Positions 37,135 through 49,925 of a DNA stretch of 64,000 nt are shown here, in pieces. Where the stretch lies: contig CM046881.1 of NCBI GenBank assembly GCA_025667525.1, forward strand, positions 32,720,665 through 32,784,664, written 5' to 3'. This DNA is from Glebionis coronaria (lineage: Eukaryota > Streptophyta > Magnoliopsida > Asterales > Asteraceae). Both the position numbers and the translations under genes were made by a program. Position 1 is the stretch's first letter. Every line of letters starts with the position of its first letter. The notes beneath the pieces were generated by a model. It had not been told where the DNA came from. It worked only from the letters and a program-made list of their open reading frames with translations, and searched no databases.

Positions 37135-37529
37135 TGTTAGCCTCAAAATAGTGAGTCAAACAAGAATGTTCGGTCATAGGTTTCTATTGTATTATTTATT
37201 AGAACGTTGTAATAAGTAGTTATTTAGTCGTGATTCACGGGCTTGGATTTAAACTAATTAAAGTCCAAAATACAAGCCCGGCCCAATATATAGTCCATTA
37301 AAGCCCGCATGTGGGTGGACTATATATACTACCCTCCTAGCATGTTAGGAGGGTGGATGGTCATTTGTATTTCTTACTTCTCTCTAATCTAATCTCACCA
37401 AGTTCACACACTTCTCTCTCTTTTCTCTCTTTTCTCTCTCTAGTTTCTCTCTCTAAAATTCTTCTCATTTCTTCCTTTCTTTCTACCTTAATTCGTATTG
37501 TATTAACATCACATATATTAGGGACAACA
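37135..37529 (+). repeat. 5' LTR of the 12.2-kb Copia element
   Basis: It starts TGTTAGCCTC and ends GGGACAACA. A TATA-like box (TATATATA) is at about 37320-37328, followed by a CT-rich tract. Next comes TTGGTATCAATCGCC (37531-37545), which matches the usual methionine-tRNA primer site only over TGGTATCA. Confidence 0.93.
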
Positions 37530-38271
37530 ATTGGTATCAATCGCCACAGGGTAGATTTGTTATTAGTTGTTCTTCTTATATTTGATTCGTGTGATTTCTT
37601 CCATAAATCAACTCGAATTCAAATTTTTTTTGTGGTTTTCGTGTTCTTTATCTTGCTACAAATCATCTATATACTTGTTCTAGAGATTTGGTTGTTTTGG
37701 TTTGGTAAAAATCACGAATTTGTTGCCTAAAAGTTGCTAATTTGTTGCCTAAAAGTTGCCAAAAACCGTTGCCTAAAAAGTTGGAAGAAAAAGCACCATT
37801 ATTGCGACAGCTTGAATTTAGGAAAGGAGAGTACGATTTCGATCGCAATAACCCTAGGGTTTTACTTTGCGATCAGTATTGCGATAGCCCCTTATTCCGA
37901 TCTGCACATTCCGATCGTTATTGCGATCTGGATTGCGACGGATTTAAGGCAAATCTTGAAACGTTACTCTGCCCACATTGCGACAGCCACATTCCGATCT
38001 GGGATTTCGATAGGTACACATTGCGATCTGAACATTCCGATCTGGGATTTCGATAGGAACACATTGCGATCTGAACATTCCGATCTGGAGGATTCCGACA
38101 GGTGCACATTGCGATCTAAAGGACATTCCGATCTAAGAAACATTCCGATGGGTATTCCGATGGCACATTCCGATGGACATTCCGATGACATGTTTAGCTA
38201 AATTTTGTTTGAGTATTTTTTAGATTTAGCCACCATCTAGACTAGTTTCGGAACGTAGTTTACACGAAGAT

Positions 38272-38307
<36 letters not shown>

Positions 38308-38542
38308 TTAAAATTTTTTCGTCAAGTAAATTCAAATTTTTTCCATACTAGTTTTAGGACATTTCTAGCTCGATTTCAAATTTTGGCGATTACAAAATTT
38401 TTGGACTACCATTTTAGTCGGACTGGAGAATTTATTGTCGGCCTGGAGAAAAATTGCAATTTTCGGAATTTAAACCACAACAACAATCACAACAAATCTA
38501 CTTAAGATCCATATTCACTTCATCATTTCAGAGAATATTGAG
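37530..38542 (+). other. Copia leader with reiterated ATTCCGATC/TTGCGATC motifs and an A run
   Basis: About 1 kb of untranslated leader. Between 37850 and 38190 it repeats short phrases such as CATTCCGATCTG and CATTGCGATCTG more than a dozen times, on a scale of about 12-50 bp. At 38273-38304 there is a run of about 32 A. The open frames across the repeats have simple-sequence composition and are not taken as genes. Confidence 0.75.
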
Positions 38543-41500
38543 ATGGATTCTACTGCCGAATATCGTGTGACGAACAACAACATAATGGTGGCGGGTAACA
38601 AAGAGAGACCACCAATGCTTGTATCTGGACGGTATGCTCAATGGCAATCACGTTTCATACGATATCTTGATACAAGACCTAATGGTGATGCCCTGAGGAA
38701 ATGTATTACTCATGGACCATATATATTTAAGAAGATCTCAGTTCCTCCAAGAGCAGCCACAGATACTACTGATCCAATACCTGCAAGTGAACGTGATGAG
38801 ACAAGAGCTGATCTCACACCTGAAAATTGTGCTTGGCATGATGCGGAGAAGGAAGCCATCTATATGGTTTTAAGTGGGATTGGAGATGATATTTACTCCA
38901 CGGTTGATGCATGCCCGACAGCACATGAAATGTGGACTGCTATTGAACGCTTGCAACAAGGAGAATCACTCAACAAACAAGATGTCAAAACAAACTTGTT
39001 TTGGAATTTTGGCAAGTTTACTTCAAGGGATGGAGAATCAATTGATTCATACTACTCCAGGTTTTATAAAATGATGAATGACATGACAAGAAATAACCTA
39101 CAAGTATCACCATGCAAGTCAATGTCCAATTTCTTCAACAACTTCAACCTGAGTGGACACGGTTTGTCACTTTGGTGAAACAACAAGAAAAGTTAGACGA
39201 GGTCTCATATCATCGACTCTTTGACATCTTGAAGCAATTTCAGAATGAAGCAAATGAAATTCGAGCTGAACGTGTTGCCAAGACGGCTAATCCACTTGCT
39301 TTAGTGACTACCACTCAACATGTTCAAGATCCTCACTCTCGTGCTCCTAAGCCATACTCCAATACATCATCTTCACCACGATATTCCACATCATCTAAGT
39401 CTTCATCTTCCACAAAATCTCGAGGTAAAGCGCCAAGAGCACCATCACCACCATCTGAGTCCTCATCTGAAGATAGTGATGAAGACCAAGCTCAAAAGAA
39501 CCGAGAGATGAAACAACAAATTGCTTTCATAATGAAGACTTACAAGAAAATCTACAAACCCACCAACAACAATCTTCGCACATCATCTAACACCAAGAAC
39601 CGATATGTTGAGAGTCCTCCAAGGTATGACACACGTCGACGTGGTGAAAGTCCTTCTAGGTATGATCGACATAATCCAACGCATGTTGAGGGTTCTACAA
39701 GATATGATCGACAAACTGCAAAGTATGATACTCAGAGGATTGCTGCTACTGGGAATAGGGAAACGGTTGGAAGTCAAGTGGTTCAGCAGGGCGGGATTCA
39801 ATGTTTTAATTGCCAAGGTTATGGGCATATGGCAAAGGAATGCAGGAAGCCGAAAAGGGTTAGAGACTCCAGCTATCACAAGGAAAAGATGCTGCTATGC
39901 AAGAAGATGGAAGCAGGGGTTAAATTGTCAGCTGAGGAAGGAGCAATGCTTGATGACACTGATGATGAAGATTCTGATCAAGAGCTTGATGCACATTACT
40001 CGTACATGGCAAAGGTTGAAGAAGTTCTCAAAGTCACTGAAGATGACAATGGCCCTATCTTTGACACTGAGCCAATTGATAAGGTACACACTACTGATGA
40101 ATATAATGTGTTTGGTGATATTCCTGAGCATAGTGATCTACCCAATGCCATTAATGACACGTGTATGATGGAAACGGTTGATAGCAATACCACACCTGAT
40201 TCATCAGACATGTGCAATAATGAGTCTGCGGATGACCAACATGCAAATGAATATGATGAAGAGGAACGTATTGCGCTTGCTAATTTAATTGCTACTTTAC
40301 AAAAAGATGTCACTAAAAATAAAAAGAGTCAAAAGCAATTAAAGAAGGCAAACGCTACGCTCACTCAAAGTTTTGAAGAATGTAAAGCTGCTCTTATCAA
40401 ATCTACTGAGATCACTGAAAGCTATAGAGATGAGCTCCTTCAGAAAACCAAAGAGCTTGAGGGGTACAAGGGAAGTGCGTTAAAAAGTCAAAAGGACGAT
40501 TTTGAAAACAAATATAATACAACTCTTGAGTTATTAGCTAAAGAGAAGCGTCAATATAATGTTTTCTTAATGGATGAACGTCAAAAAACGTACCTTGCCA
40601 CTACCAAAGTTAATGAACTTGAACAAAAGCTCTCTATGACCACTACTGATTCTGCTAAAATTCTAGAGGATAAGAAACAAGAGGTAGATGCGTTAAAACA
40701 AGACTTCAAAAGTAGATATGATATAGAAACCGAAAAAGTTACAAAACTAGAAGCACAAGTCGACTTTTTGAAGAACGTTGTTTATAAAACGCATGATTCT
40801 ATTCAATCCGTAAGAATGCTAGCACCTCCATCGATGTTTAAGGGTCAAGCTAGCTTTGCAAGTCCCGAGTTCCTTGCCAAAGCTCAAGCTGCGAACCCAT
40901 GTCTTTATCTTGATGAGACTGAAAGGACAGATCTTGATTGCATGCCTGTTAGTGCCAATAGTGAAGAGACTGCCCTTTGGGATGCCGATAGTCAACCACT
41001 TGTTAATAAGGAGTTTGTGAAACCTTATAACTATGCTTATGAGAATAGTCTCTATGGCCTGTTCAACAAACAAACTCAGAAAACTCGTGAGGAAGTGTTC
41101 TTAGAATGCAAACAAAAGAGAATTCAATGGAAGAAAGCATTTGCCCCTAAGAAATCTAATGTTTACAAATACATCAACTACCTCCCTCTAGATGAATCTA
41201 AAAGCAAGAGTAGGAAAACATTAGGTATTCTTAAACACCACATAGATAATGTTAAATCTATTGTTGAAAGAGACTGGGCAAAACGTAAAAATGTTGAATG
41301 GACACGTCCGATTCCTCAAGATATTACCTTGCTTGTGAAAGAACTCTTAATTCCAAACACGGCATTGATTAAAGAAACTGTTCTTCAACTTGAGGAGTTC
41401 ATTCGGACTGAAATGTTTGATGATTTAAAATATGTTGAATCTATTGAGAAACACATTGATGATCTTCAAATGGAAAAGTCTGATTTCTCAGATGAATATG

Positions 41501-42939
41501 ATTTGCTCTTGCAAGAATGCGTTTCTAAAGATGTTATGTGTGCTTTATTTACATCTTGTGCTGATATTGATGAATATTCTGAAGTTGCATGCCAATATCT
41601 TGATAAGATCAAAGAATGTGAACGTCTTGAAATTGAGCTTTCGAAACGAAAAGAAAATGTTGACAAAAAGGCTTTTGAGTTACTTCAACACAAGACTGAT
41701 TTCCTTCAAAAACATTGTCATTCACTTGAACTTGCTTTGCAAAAAGATGTTGGTCGTTTTCCACATGATAATAAATTGCAAGAAAAACTTTCCCAAACAT
41801 TTCGAGAAATGAATGAACAGAATTTGGAAATTAAAGGGTTGAAAGCTCAATTACAAGACAGGGACAGAGCGATAGCTGAGTTGCAGAAACTCATTGCTAA
41901 AATGGGTGGGAAAATTGTGGAACCTAGCATTAAGAAAAATGTTGTTAGACAACCCAATGCCTCTAAAGAGAATAGATCCTCTATCTTGGGAAAACCATCT
42001 GCTTTATCTAATTCCTCGTTTGCTAAACCTGTGTTTGCCCCCAAGATGGATGGAAAGGAAAGGTTACCACAAACTCAACCCATAAGGAATCCTGTAGCAC
42101 CAAGCGTTAAGCACAATAATGTGATTAAACCAGGGATGTATAGAATGCCCACTAAGCCCACAAACAAAGATACTCACTCGCCTCAGACTTCTAGAAACAC
42201 TAATATTCGTGTGTCTTCTACTACAGGAATAGTCTCCACTACTAGTGTTAGCCGGCCTCAGCTTAAGAGCACTCAAGAGAATGATAAGGTCTGGAAACAC
42301 AAGAATCAAGGGAAGATGAAGCAAGTAGAAGAACACCCTAGGAATTTGAATGTTTTTAAGAATAAAAAGTCTGTTATCGCATGTAATGACGATCTGAATG
42401 CTGTGAATGATTTGAATGCTATGCATGTGAAATTTGTTTGTGTCAAATGTAGCAAGTGTGCTAATGCTAATCATTCTATGTGTGCTATAAATAAAGTCAA
42501 AGGCGTAGATACTAGAACTAAGAAGCAAGTTGCAATGCCGATTAGAGCTAGTAAACCCAAACGCAAAGTGAACCATTCTGGTGCAACCCCCACTAAGAAA
42601 AGTAATGCATCAGACTCCACCACTAAGAATCCTAGAAGCAAAATTAAGGAATTATATGAGTCTGCTAGCAAGTCTTGGAAATGGTGGTTTGCTAATCAAT
42701 GTCCTCCCGGATATAAGTGGATGCCTAAAGTTAGGACAGAAAATGTGAAAACGAGTGTTAGTTTGCCTTTAAATGTTGATAAGGACACTAATGATTCTAC
42801 TATCACAACTACTGTGGTCTCCAATTTAGCAAATGCTCCATCATGTTCTAACTCTTCTGCAGGTGATACAAATAATTCTCTTCATAATGGACTCCGGATG
42901 CACGAAGCACATGACGGGGAATCTCAAGCTTCTAATTAA
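38543..42939 (+). pseudogene. Copia Gag with zinc knuckle and long coiled coil, frameshifted
   Basis: The ATG is at 38543. The capsid-like part reads RYAQWQSRFIRYLDTRPNG and DSYYSRFYKMMNDM. At about 39105-39115 the frame shifts (consistent with loss of one base) and continues with QVNVQFLQQLQPEW. The zinc knuckle CFNCQGYGHMAKEC is at 39802-39843. An acidic stretch and a long Lys/Glu/Gln-rich, coiled-coil-like region (about 40240-41880) follow, then a Ser/Thr/Lys-rich tail. A second frame change near 42875-42885 (consistent with loss of two bases) leads into the protease. The Gag is much longer than the 300-400 residues usual in Copia. The structural role of the coiled coil is inferred, not known. 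Confidence 0.9.
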
Positions 42940-45900
42940 CTTCGTAGAGAAGTTCCTGGGTACGGTCCGATTCGGAAATGATCAATTTGCACCGATCCTA
43001 GGATATGGAGATTTGGTTCAGGGAAATATTACGATTAAAAGGGTATACTACGTCAAAGGGCTCAATCACAATCTTTTCTCGGTTGGTCAATTCTGTGATG
43101 CGGATTTGGAAGTTGCTTTTAGAAAGAAGACATGTTTTGTTCGTGATTATGATGGGAATGACTTACTTACCGGTACACGGGGTACTGACCTTTACACAAT
43201 TTCACTTCAAGACACAACTTCATCAACTCCAATTTGCTTCATGGCTAAAGCTTCAACGACTCAGGCATGGTTATGGCATCAACGTCTTTCTCATCTCAAC
43301 TTTGATACCATTAACTTGCTTTCCAAGAAAGATATTGTGAGAGGCCTTCCAAGCTTGAAATTCATCAAAGATCATCTTTGTTCTTCTTGTGAACTTTGTA
43401 AAGCTAAACGAAGTAGCTTCAAAACAAAGACCACACCAAGCTCTAAAGGACGGTTAGATCTTCTTCACATGGATCTGTGTGGTCCCATGCGTGTTCAGAG
43501 TATCAATGGCAAGAAATATATTCTTGTAATAGTCGATGATTACTCAAGGTACACATGGACTCATTTCTTGAGATCCAAAGATGAAACTCCCGACGTTCTC
43601 ATCAGCTTCCTTAAATTGATACAACGTGGTCTTCAAGCTCAAGTTAAAGTGGTTCGTACTGACAGAGGTACAGAATTTTTGAATTCTAATCTGAGAAAGT
43701 ATTTTGAAGCCGAAGGGATTGAACATGAAACATCTATTGCTCGAACACCCGAACAAAACGGCGTTGTTGAAAGACGAAACCGTACTTTGGTTGAAGCTGC
43801 TCGAACATTATTATCCGCTTCAAAACTTCCACTATACTTTTGGGCCGAAGCCGTGTCAACCGCATGCTACACACAAAACCGCTCCTTAATTATCCCAAGA
43901 CACGAAAAGACACCATATCACATAATTCATGATCGTAAACCTTCACTCAAACACCTTCATGTTTTTGGATGTATTTGTTACATTATACGAGATGGTGAAA
44001 ATTTGGATAAGATGAAAGAAAAAGGTGATGCATGTATTCTTGTGGGATATGCAACTCAGTCTAAGGGATATAGAGTGTTCAACAAAAGAACAAAATTGAT
44101 TGTCGAGACAATTCACATCCGATTTGATGAATCTCAAGAAATGGCACTTGAACAAAGCAGTTTAAGTCCCGATCCACAAGGACAAACGACTTCCGTTCAA
44201 AACCGCACGGAACTCGGAACTCAAGACCACAGCAATGAACCGTCAAGTTCAACGCTGGTTCCAGAAAATGTTCCTAGAGCTGATATGACAGTCGATACGA
44301 CAATTGAAGAGTTGGAAATGTTATATGGACCAATGTATGATGAATATTTCACGGGGGAGAAACAAGTTGTATCGAAGTCTTCCGCTGTCACTCATGATAT
44401 GAATGATGATTCCGATCATCGTCAACAACCGGATACAACTTCATCTACTTCAACACGGGTTGCAGCAGATTTACCTCCTCAGAATATTACTTCAACAATC
44501 GATCCTACAACATCCACAACTACTGTCATTGCTCTAGAGAACATAAATCAAGCAGACAATGCATTATCTGACGAAGACGAATTTATCAACCCATTCGGTA
44601 CACCGGTACACGAAACTGGAGAGTCTTCTACTCGCCATGTTGATCCGTCAAATATGCATACTTTCTATCAACAACATCCTTCAACACATCATTGGACCCG
44701 AGATCATCCTCTGGTTCATGTAATTGGAAACCCTTCACAGCCCGTTCGTACAAGACGACAGCTTCACACCGATGGCGATGTTTGTATGTTCGCACTCGCC
44801 GTGAGTTCAGCCGAACCGAAAAACATCAAAGAAGCCTTGGATGATCATGCTTGGATTGAATCGATGACGGATGAAATTCACCAATTTGAAAGACTTAAAG
44901 TCTGGGAACTTGTTGACAGACCATACGATGTAAAACCATTAAATCTTCGATGGATCTGGAAAAACAAGATGGATGAAGAGAACACGATCATCAAGAATAA
45001 ATCTAGGCTAGTGGCTAAAGGGTATGGACAGAAAGAGGGTATTGATTTTGAAGAATCATTTGCACCAGTAGCTCGAATGGAAGCGGTCAGAATTTTCCTT
45101 GCTTATGCTGCACATAAGGGATTCATCGTTTATCAAATGGACGTAAAGACGACGTTTCTTAACGGTCCTTTGAAGGAAGAAGTTTATGTCACGCAGCCGG
45201 AAGGATTCGTCAATCCTCATTATCCTGACAAGGTGTATCGTCTCCACAAAGCACTTTATGGACTCAAGCAAGCTCCAAGGGCGTGATACGACGAGCTCTC
45301 GAAATTTCTGGTATCCAAAGGTTTCTCAAAAGGTTCCATTGATCTAACTTTGTTCACTTATAAATATGGGGATGACATTCTGCTTGTGCAAATTTATGTT
45401 GATGACATTATTTTCGGGTCTACAAACCCAAAACTTTCAAAATGGTTTGAAAAAGTAATGCACAACAGATTTGAAATGTCTATGATGGGAGAACTAAAAT
45501 TCTTTCTAGGAATTCAAGTTCACCAATCCCCAAGTGGTATCTTCATTAACCAAGCTAAGTATTGTCAAGAGATAATAAAAAAGCATGGTATGACATCATG
45601 TGACCCCGTTGGGACACCATTATCAACCACATCCCTAGATGCTGATTTGGAGGGATTACCCATAGATCAAACGAGATATCGTTCCATGATCGGGTCCCTC
45701 ATGTACTTGACAGCAAGCAGACCTGATATTCATCATGCTACGTGTTATTGTGCACGTTATCAAGCACGACCCACTGAAAAGCACCTCAAGGAGGTTAAAC
45801 GGATCTTTCGGTACCTTAAGAATACCATTCACATGGGACTCTGGTATCCGAGGGAAACCGGTTTCTTTCTAACGGCCTATTCAGATTCTGATCATGCAGG

Positions 45901-46375
45901 GTGTCTTGATACACGTAAAAGTACTTCTGGTGGTGCACAATTTCTAGGTCAAGACAAGCTTGTGGGATGGTCTTCCAAGAAGCAGGATTGCACGTCACTT
46001 TCATCAGCCGAAGCGGAGTATGTGTCTCTATCTGCGTGTTGTGCTCAATTTCTTTGGATGAGAACACAACTCACGGATTATGGCTTCCATTTTGATAAAG
46101 TACCTATGTACTGTGACTCAAAATCGGCCATAGCCATCTCCTGCAATCCGGTTCAGCATTCCCGCACGAAGCACATTGATGTCAGATATCACTTCATTAA
46201 GGAACAAGTTGAAAAGGGTATTGTTGAATTATACTTTGTTGGAACTGATTACCAATTAGCTGACTTGTTTACAAAAGCTCTTTCGAAAGAGAGGTTTGCG
46301 TATCTAGTTAGGCAAATTGGTATGAGATGTTTGACTCCAGCAGAACTGGAGGTTCTGGCAAAGAAGCCTGCTTGA
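42887..46375 (+). pseudogene. Copia Pol (protease, integrase, RT, RNase H) with one stop
   Basis: The protease motif [11 protein letters not shown] starts at 42887. The integrase zinc finger is WHQRLSHLN...CSSCELC (about 43270-43400). The catalytic acidic residues lie in LHMDLCGP (about 43464), RTDRGTEF (about 43655) and VVERRNRTL (about 43763). RT runs from about 44890, with [26 protein letters not shown] and YVDD at 45395-45406. RNase H covers about 45870-46270 (SSAEAEYVSLSACC). A TGA stop at 45284-45286, in the RT palm just before YDELSKF, is the only break in this frame. Without suppression of that stop, no full RT is made. Confidence 0.94.
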
Positions 46376-48928
46376 TTCATCTATCAAACATCTACCTGTA
46401 AATATTAATGAAAAAGAAAATACAAAATCAAAAAATCTTTGAAAATCCAAAAAATATTCTTCTCGACATGTCTTTCAGTATCGATAATATGGACGTACCT
46501 AGAAATGTCGCTCAATAACGACACGGGTGTGTACATAAAGCTCGAATGAAAGTTGTAAATATTTTTCAAAACATGTCATTTCTATTTTTTTTTCAAAAGG
46601 AAATTGTCTATTTTGGACAATATTTCCAACAACGGGTAGAGCAATCTATCTTGGGTTGAGCTTGTCACAAAACATTCAACGTTTTGAGCTCAACACAATG
46701 GCTTGTAATCACTTTCAGATTGCAACCCGGATCAATATTCACGGGGGAGTGTACGATTTCGTGCTCTTACCCTTAGCAAAAGAAGTTAAATCTTCTTACA
46801 CTTGAGTGGATTCGTCAAGACATTCAAAGTCTGTGAACTCAAGTTTATGCTTTAGAAAAACCTCTTCGACAAAAAGAAATAGGATTTTTCAAAAAGCGTT
46901 GAACACAATTTTTTCAAGAATTTATCAATGATTATTCAAAATCTTTCAAAAATTGTGTGTTCAACAAACTCCCATCCTCAAAAAGCGAAATGTGGATCAT
47001 ATCCTCATAATGACAATTCAATTGGATCAATTTTTGAGGGGGAGCATTTCAACTTCATGAAAAAGCTTAACACATCTTTCTCCCGGAGATTTCAAGACTA
47101 TTTTTCAAAATATATTTTAATCAAATTTGGTATCTCTAATATCAAAAGATTTTATATATTAGAGATAGGGGGAGAAAATGTGATTAAAATGTGATCTAAT
47201 ATAAGACTCATGCACTTTAACTCTTACCTACATGTGCAAAACACTTTCGAGTATCGATGCACATGTGAAGGGGGAGCATTTCTAAAACGACAAAACTAGC
47301 AAGGTGTTAAATGTTTTTCAAACACTTTGTTAGAATTTAAAGTGGTTTTCATGGTTACGATCAAATACCCACAACATCTTTAATTCACGACGTTATTGGT
47401 GTCAAAAGGGTGGATAGGTTTAAGTCCTATGATCCAACTAGAACCGGAGGGATCTTCCTAGGGACAATCCAATAGATTATTAGAAGTCCTTAGGAAAGAT
47501 GGAGTAGAATGTGAACGTAGCTGAATGCCGACTAAGTACTGATGCTAGCACTGGAACAATCACAACAAGGTGCTAGTAATGATGTCTTGGTAAGCATTGA
47601 AGGGGTTGAAGAATGAAAAAGAAATGTAAGGATAAAGGGTCTAAAGAAAGAAGCCCTCCATACAACTTAGGCAGAAACCGGGTCAACTCATCATGAAGAC
47701 AAACTCATCATGGACCCAGTGATGTGAAGCACAACCCTTTCCTAGCTACTCAGGCTTCTCTCAAAAGAAGTTTGTTTTATTGTCACGGAGATCAACACGA
47801 CTTCTATTGACTTTCTCACTCCGAGATTGTTGATATTGAATAGGTGGCATCTGCTCCAGCCTCCGACCACTAAAAGTGCACAAATCGAGTCTAGAGCCAA
47901 GAGATCAATCAAATCTCGTTAGGACACACGGATGAAGATCAAGAGAGTCCTACGCTATATCCTTGTGATATTGCTAGAACACTCAGAGTGATACTACTTA
48001 GTATTCACAATGATGAGTGGAAATCCTTCCAGTGTTAACATCAAACAGCACTGCGGTAGGTCATATGCAAGATTCTTTATGAATTGAACATATGTAAAAC
48101 TGAAAAGCAACAGTGGTTTGATTCTGAATTGATTCAAACTCGTTTCAGGTTTCTACGCAATATCTTTATGGTCTTGCCAGAACATTTAGAGTGATATTTA
48201 TTAATATTCACAGTGATGAATGGAAATCCTTCTAGCGTCAACATCAAACAGCGCTACGGTAGGTAACTTGTGAGATTCTTATGAATCAAACTTGTGTCAA
48301 CTGGAAAGCAACAATGGTAAGATTCTTTATGAATCAAACTTGTTCCAGGAACTTGAATTGACGACTTTAATCAAGCGGATATTTATCCAATTGATTCACT
48401 CTTTATGTTCGCAGTCTTGCTTTGAGACGGTCGAGTAAAGAGAACGGCTAGTACTGCCGCGAAACCCTATCAAGGAGATTCTTAATTGAATCTACCTGAT
48501 CACAGGTACGATATTTAATATCGTATAACGGTCTTCACCGACCGGAGGTAAAACGCTACCGATTTAGGACGAATGTCAAAGCCATTCAGTTCGTGTCTAT
48601 GTTTTGTCTCGAGAAGGTGGCGTCACGGTGTACTCAGCAAAGTCAGATGTACACAACCACATATTCATGCCCAAAGACTTATCCAACAATTGATAGTGTG
48701 AGCATGTGGATAAAGACACAAGATCACAAGATGGCGAAGACAAGTCAAGAATGATTTGAAGATCTCAAGACTTAAAGACAAAGTCGAAAGACAACGACAA
48801 AGGCTCAAAGATCACAGCATGAAGGAACAAAACTACTGTTACACGTTCAAGACTCATTTATGACGAAATTCATAAATCTCCATTGGAATCCAAATATCAA
48901 AGAGGAATGACCTCACATTGGGGGAGAT
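46376..48928 (+). other. Copia 3' noncoding region with repeats and purine tracts
   Basis: No gene over 2.55 kb and no env-like frame. GGGGGAG-type purine tracts occur near 46744, 47038, 47167, 47270 and 48920; only the last adjoins the LTR. An imperfect direct repeat of about 205 bp occupies 47945-48155 and 48155-48370 (shared phrases TGGAAATCCTTC, ACATCAAACAGC, GGTAGGT). Confidence 0.75.
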
Positions 48929-49314
48929 TGTTAGCCTCAAAATAGTGAGTCAAACAAGAATGTTCGGTCATAGGTTTCTATTGTATTATTTATTAGAACG
49001 TTGTAATAAGTAGTTATTTAGTCGTGATTCACGGGCTTGGATTTAAACTAATTAAAGTCCAAAATACAAGCCCGGCCCAATATATAGTCCATTAAAGCCC
49101 GCATGTGGGTGGACTATATATACTACCCTCCTAGCATGTTAGGAGGGTGGATGGTCATTTGTATTTCTTACTTCTCTCTAATCTAATCTCACCAAGTTCA
49201 CACACTTCTCTCTCTTTTCTCTCTCTAGTTTCTCTCTCTAATATTCTTCTCATTTCTTCCTTTCTTTCTACCTTAATTCGTATTGTATTAACATCACATA
49301 TATTAGGGACAACA
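48929..49314 (+). repeat. 3' LTR of the 12.2-kb Copia element
   Basis: A direct repeat of 37135-37529, lacking one 9-bp CT-rich unit and with one A-to-T change. Confidence 0.93.
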
Positions 49315-49905
49315 TGGTCTTCAACTGAAAAGGAATTTTCTCAAGGGAGCTTAATTCCAATGCTAAAGAATTGAATGATAAGTCCAAATACGTTAGCTGA
49401 GTGAGATTTAGAAAATGAACGTCAGACACTACACCTTCCAAGAAATTTGATGAAACATCAAGAAACTCAATATTTGAGAGTCAGCCTACGCTATTTAGAA
49501 AATTTCCGGTTAACTGATTACTAGACAGATCTATCTTCCTCAAGGATTGACATCCTGTAAAGTCAGGAATGGTGCCGTTAAAATAATTATAAGAAAGAGA
49601 CAATTTACTCAAGGATGAACATCCTGTGAAGTCAGGAATTGAATAACCCCATACAACGTATTGCCATGCAGCACTAGTTCTTTAAGGGCTGGACATCCAG
49701 AAAAGCTGGGCAGCGTCCCATTAAGAAGGTTTTCGGACAAATGGTGAGGAATAGGTCCACTGAGATTTGCAGCAGAAATATCCACACGTCGTAAGCTTGT
49801 AAGAGAACCCAAAAAGTCTGGTGTAGGATTGGACTGAAAGTCAATACCACTTAAGTTAAGATATTCTAATTGATGCAATACATGTAATGATTTGCCGGCT
49901 TCTTT
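49315..49905 (-). pseudogene. Captured LRR receptor-like gene fragment, main part
   Basis: On the minus strand, leucine-rich repeats read HQLEYLNLSGIDF, LGSLTSLRRVDIS, NLSGPIPHHL and, after frame breaks, YNYFNGTIPDFTGC, LRKIDLSSNQLTG, FLDVSSNFLEG and LTYLDLSFNSL. The (L/I)SG.IP spacing is that of plant LRR receptor-like proteins and kinases, which sense pathogen or developmental signals. Stops and frameshifts are present and both gene ends are missing. It continues at 37134-37095 on the other side of the Copia element (NLQSCKLGPSF). It directly follows the truncated transposase on the same strand, so a chimeric transcript is possible. Confidence 0.85.
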
Positions 49906-49925
49906 GATTTACGTGATTTTGAACC

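Larger units (their letters stand above)
37135..49314 (+). mobile_element. Large, very young Ty1/Copia element, target duplication TGGTC
   Basis: The 5' LTR is 37135-37529 and the 3' LTR 48929-49314. TGGTC flanks it at 37130-37134 and 49315-49319. The polypurine tract is TTGGGGGAGAT (48919-48928). The LTRs differ by one substitution and one 9-bp unit in a CT-rich tract, which marks a very recent insertion. The element is 12.2 kb, long for Copia, because of a 1-kb leader, a long Gag with a coiled-coil region and a 2.5-kb 3' noncoding region. It split a captured LRR fragment inside the CACTA element. Confidence 0.96.

Noticed and set aside
37734..38201. 155-codon frame in the Copia leader
   Set aside because: It reads through the short leader repeats, giving simple repetitive peptides in several frames and on both strands; there is no reason to prefer this one.
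39100..42890. Programmed frameshifting between the Gag and Pol frames of the 12.2-kb Copia element
   Set aside because: Two shifts are needed. The first lies inside Gag and I see no slippery heptamer there; simple deletions of one and two bases explain both.
46376..48928. An env-like third gene after pol, as in SIRE-type Copia elements
   Set aside because: No open frame of useful length or transmembrane segment is present in this 2.5-kb region.
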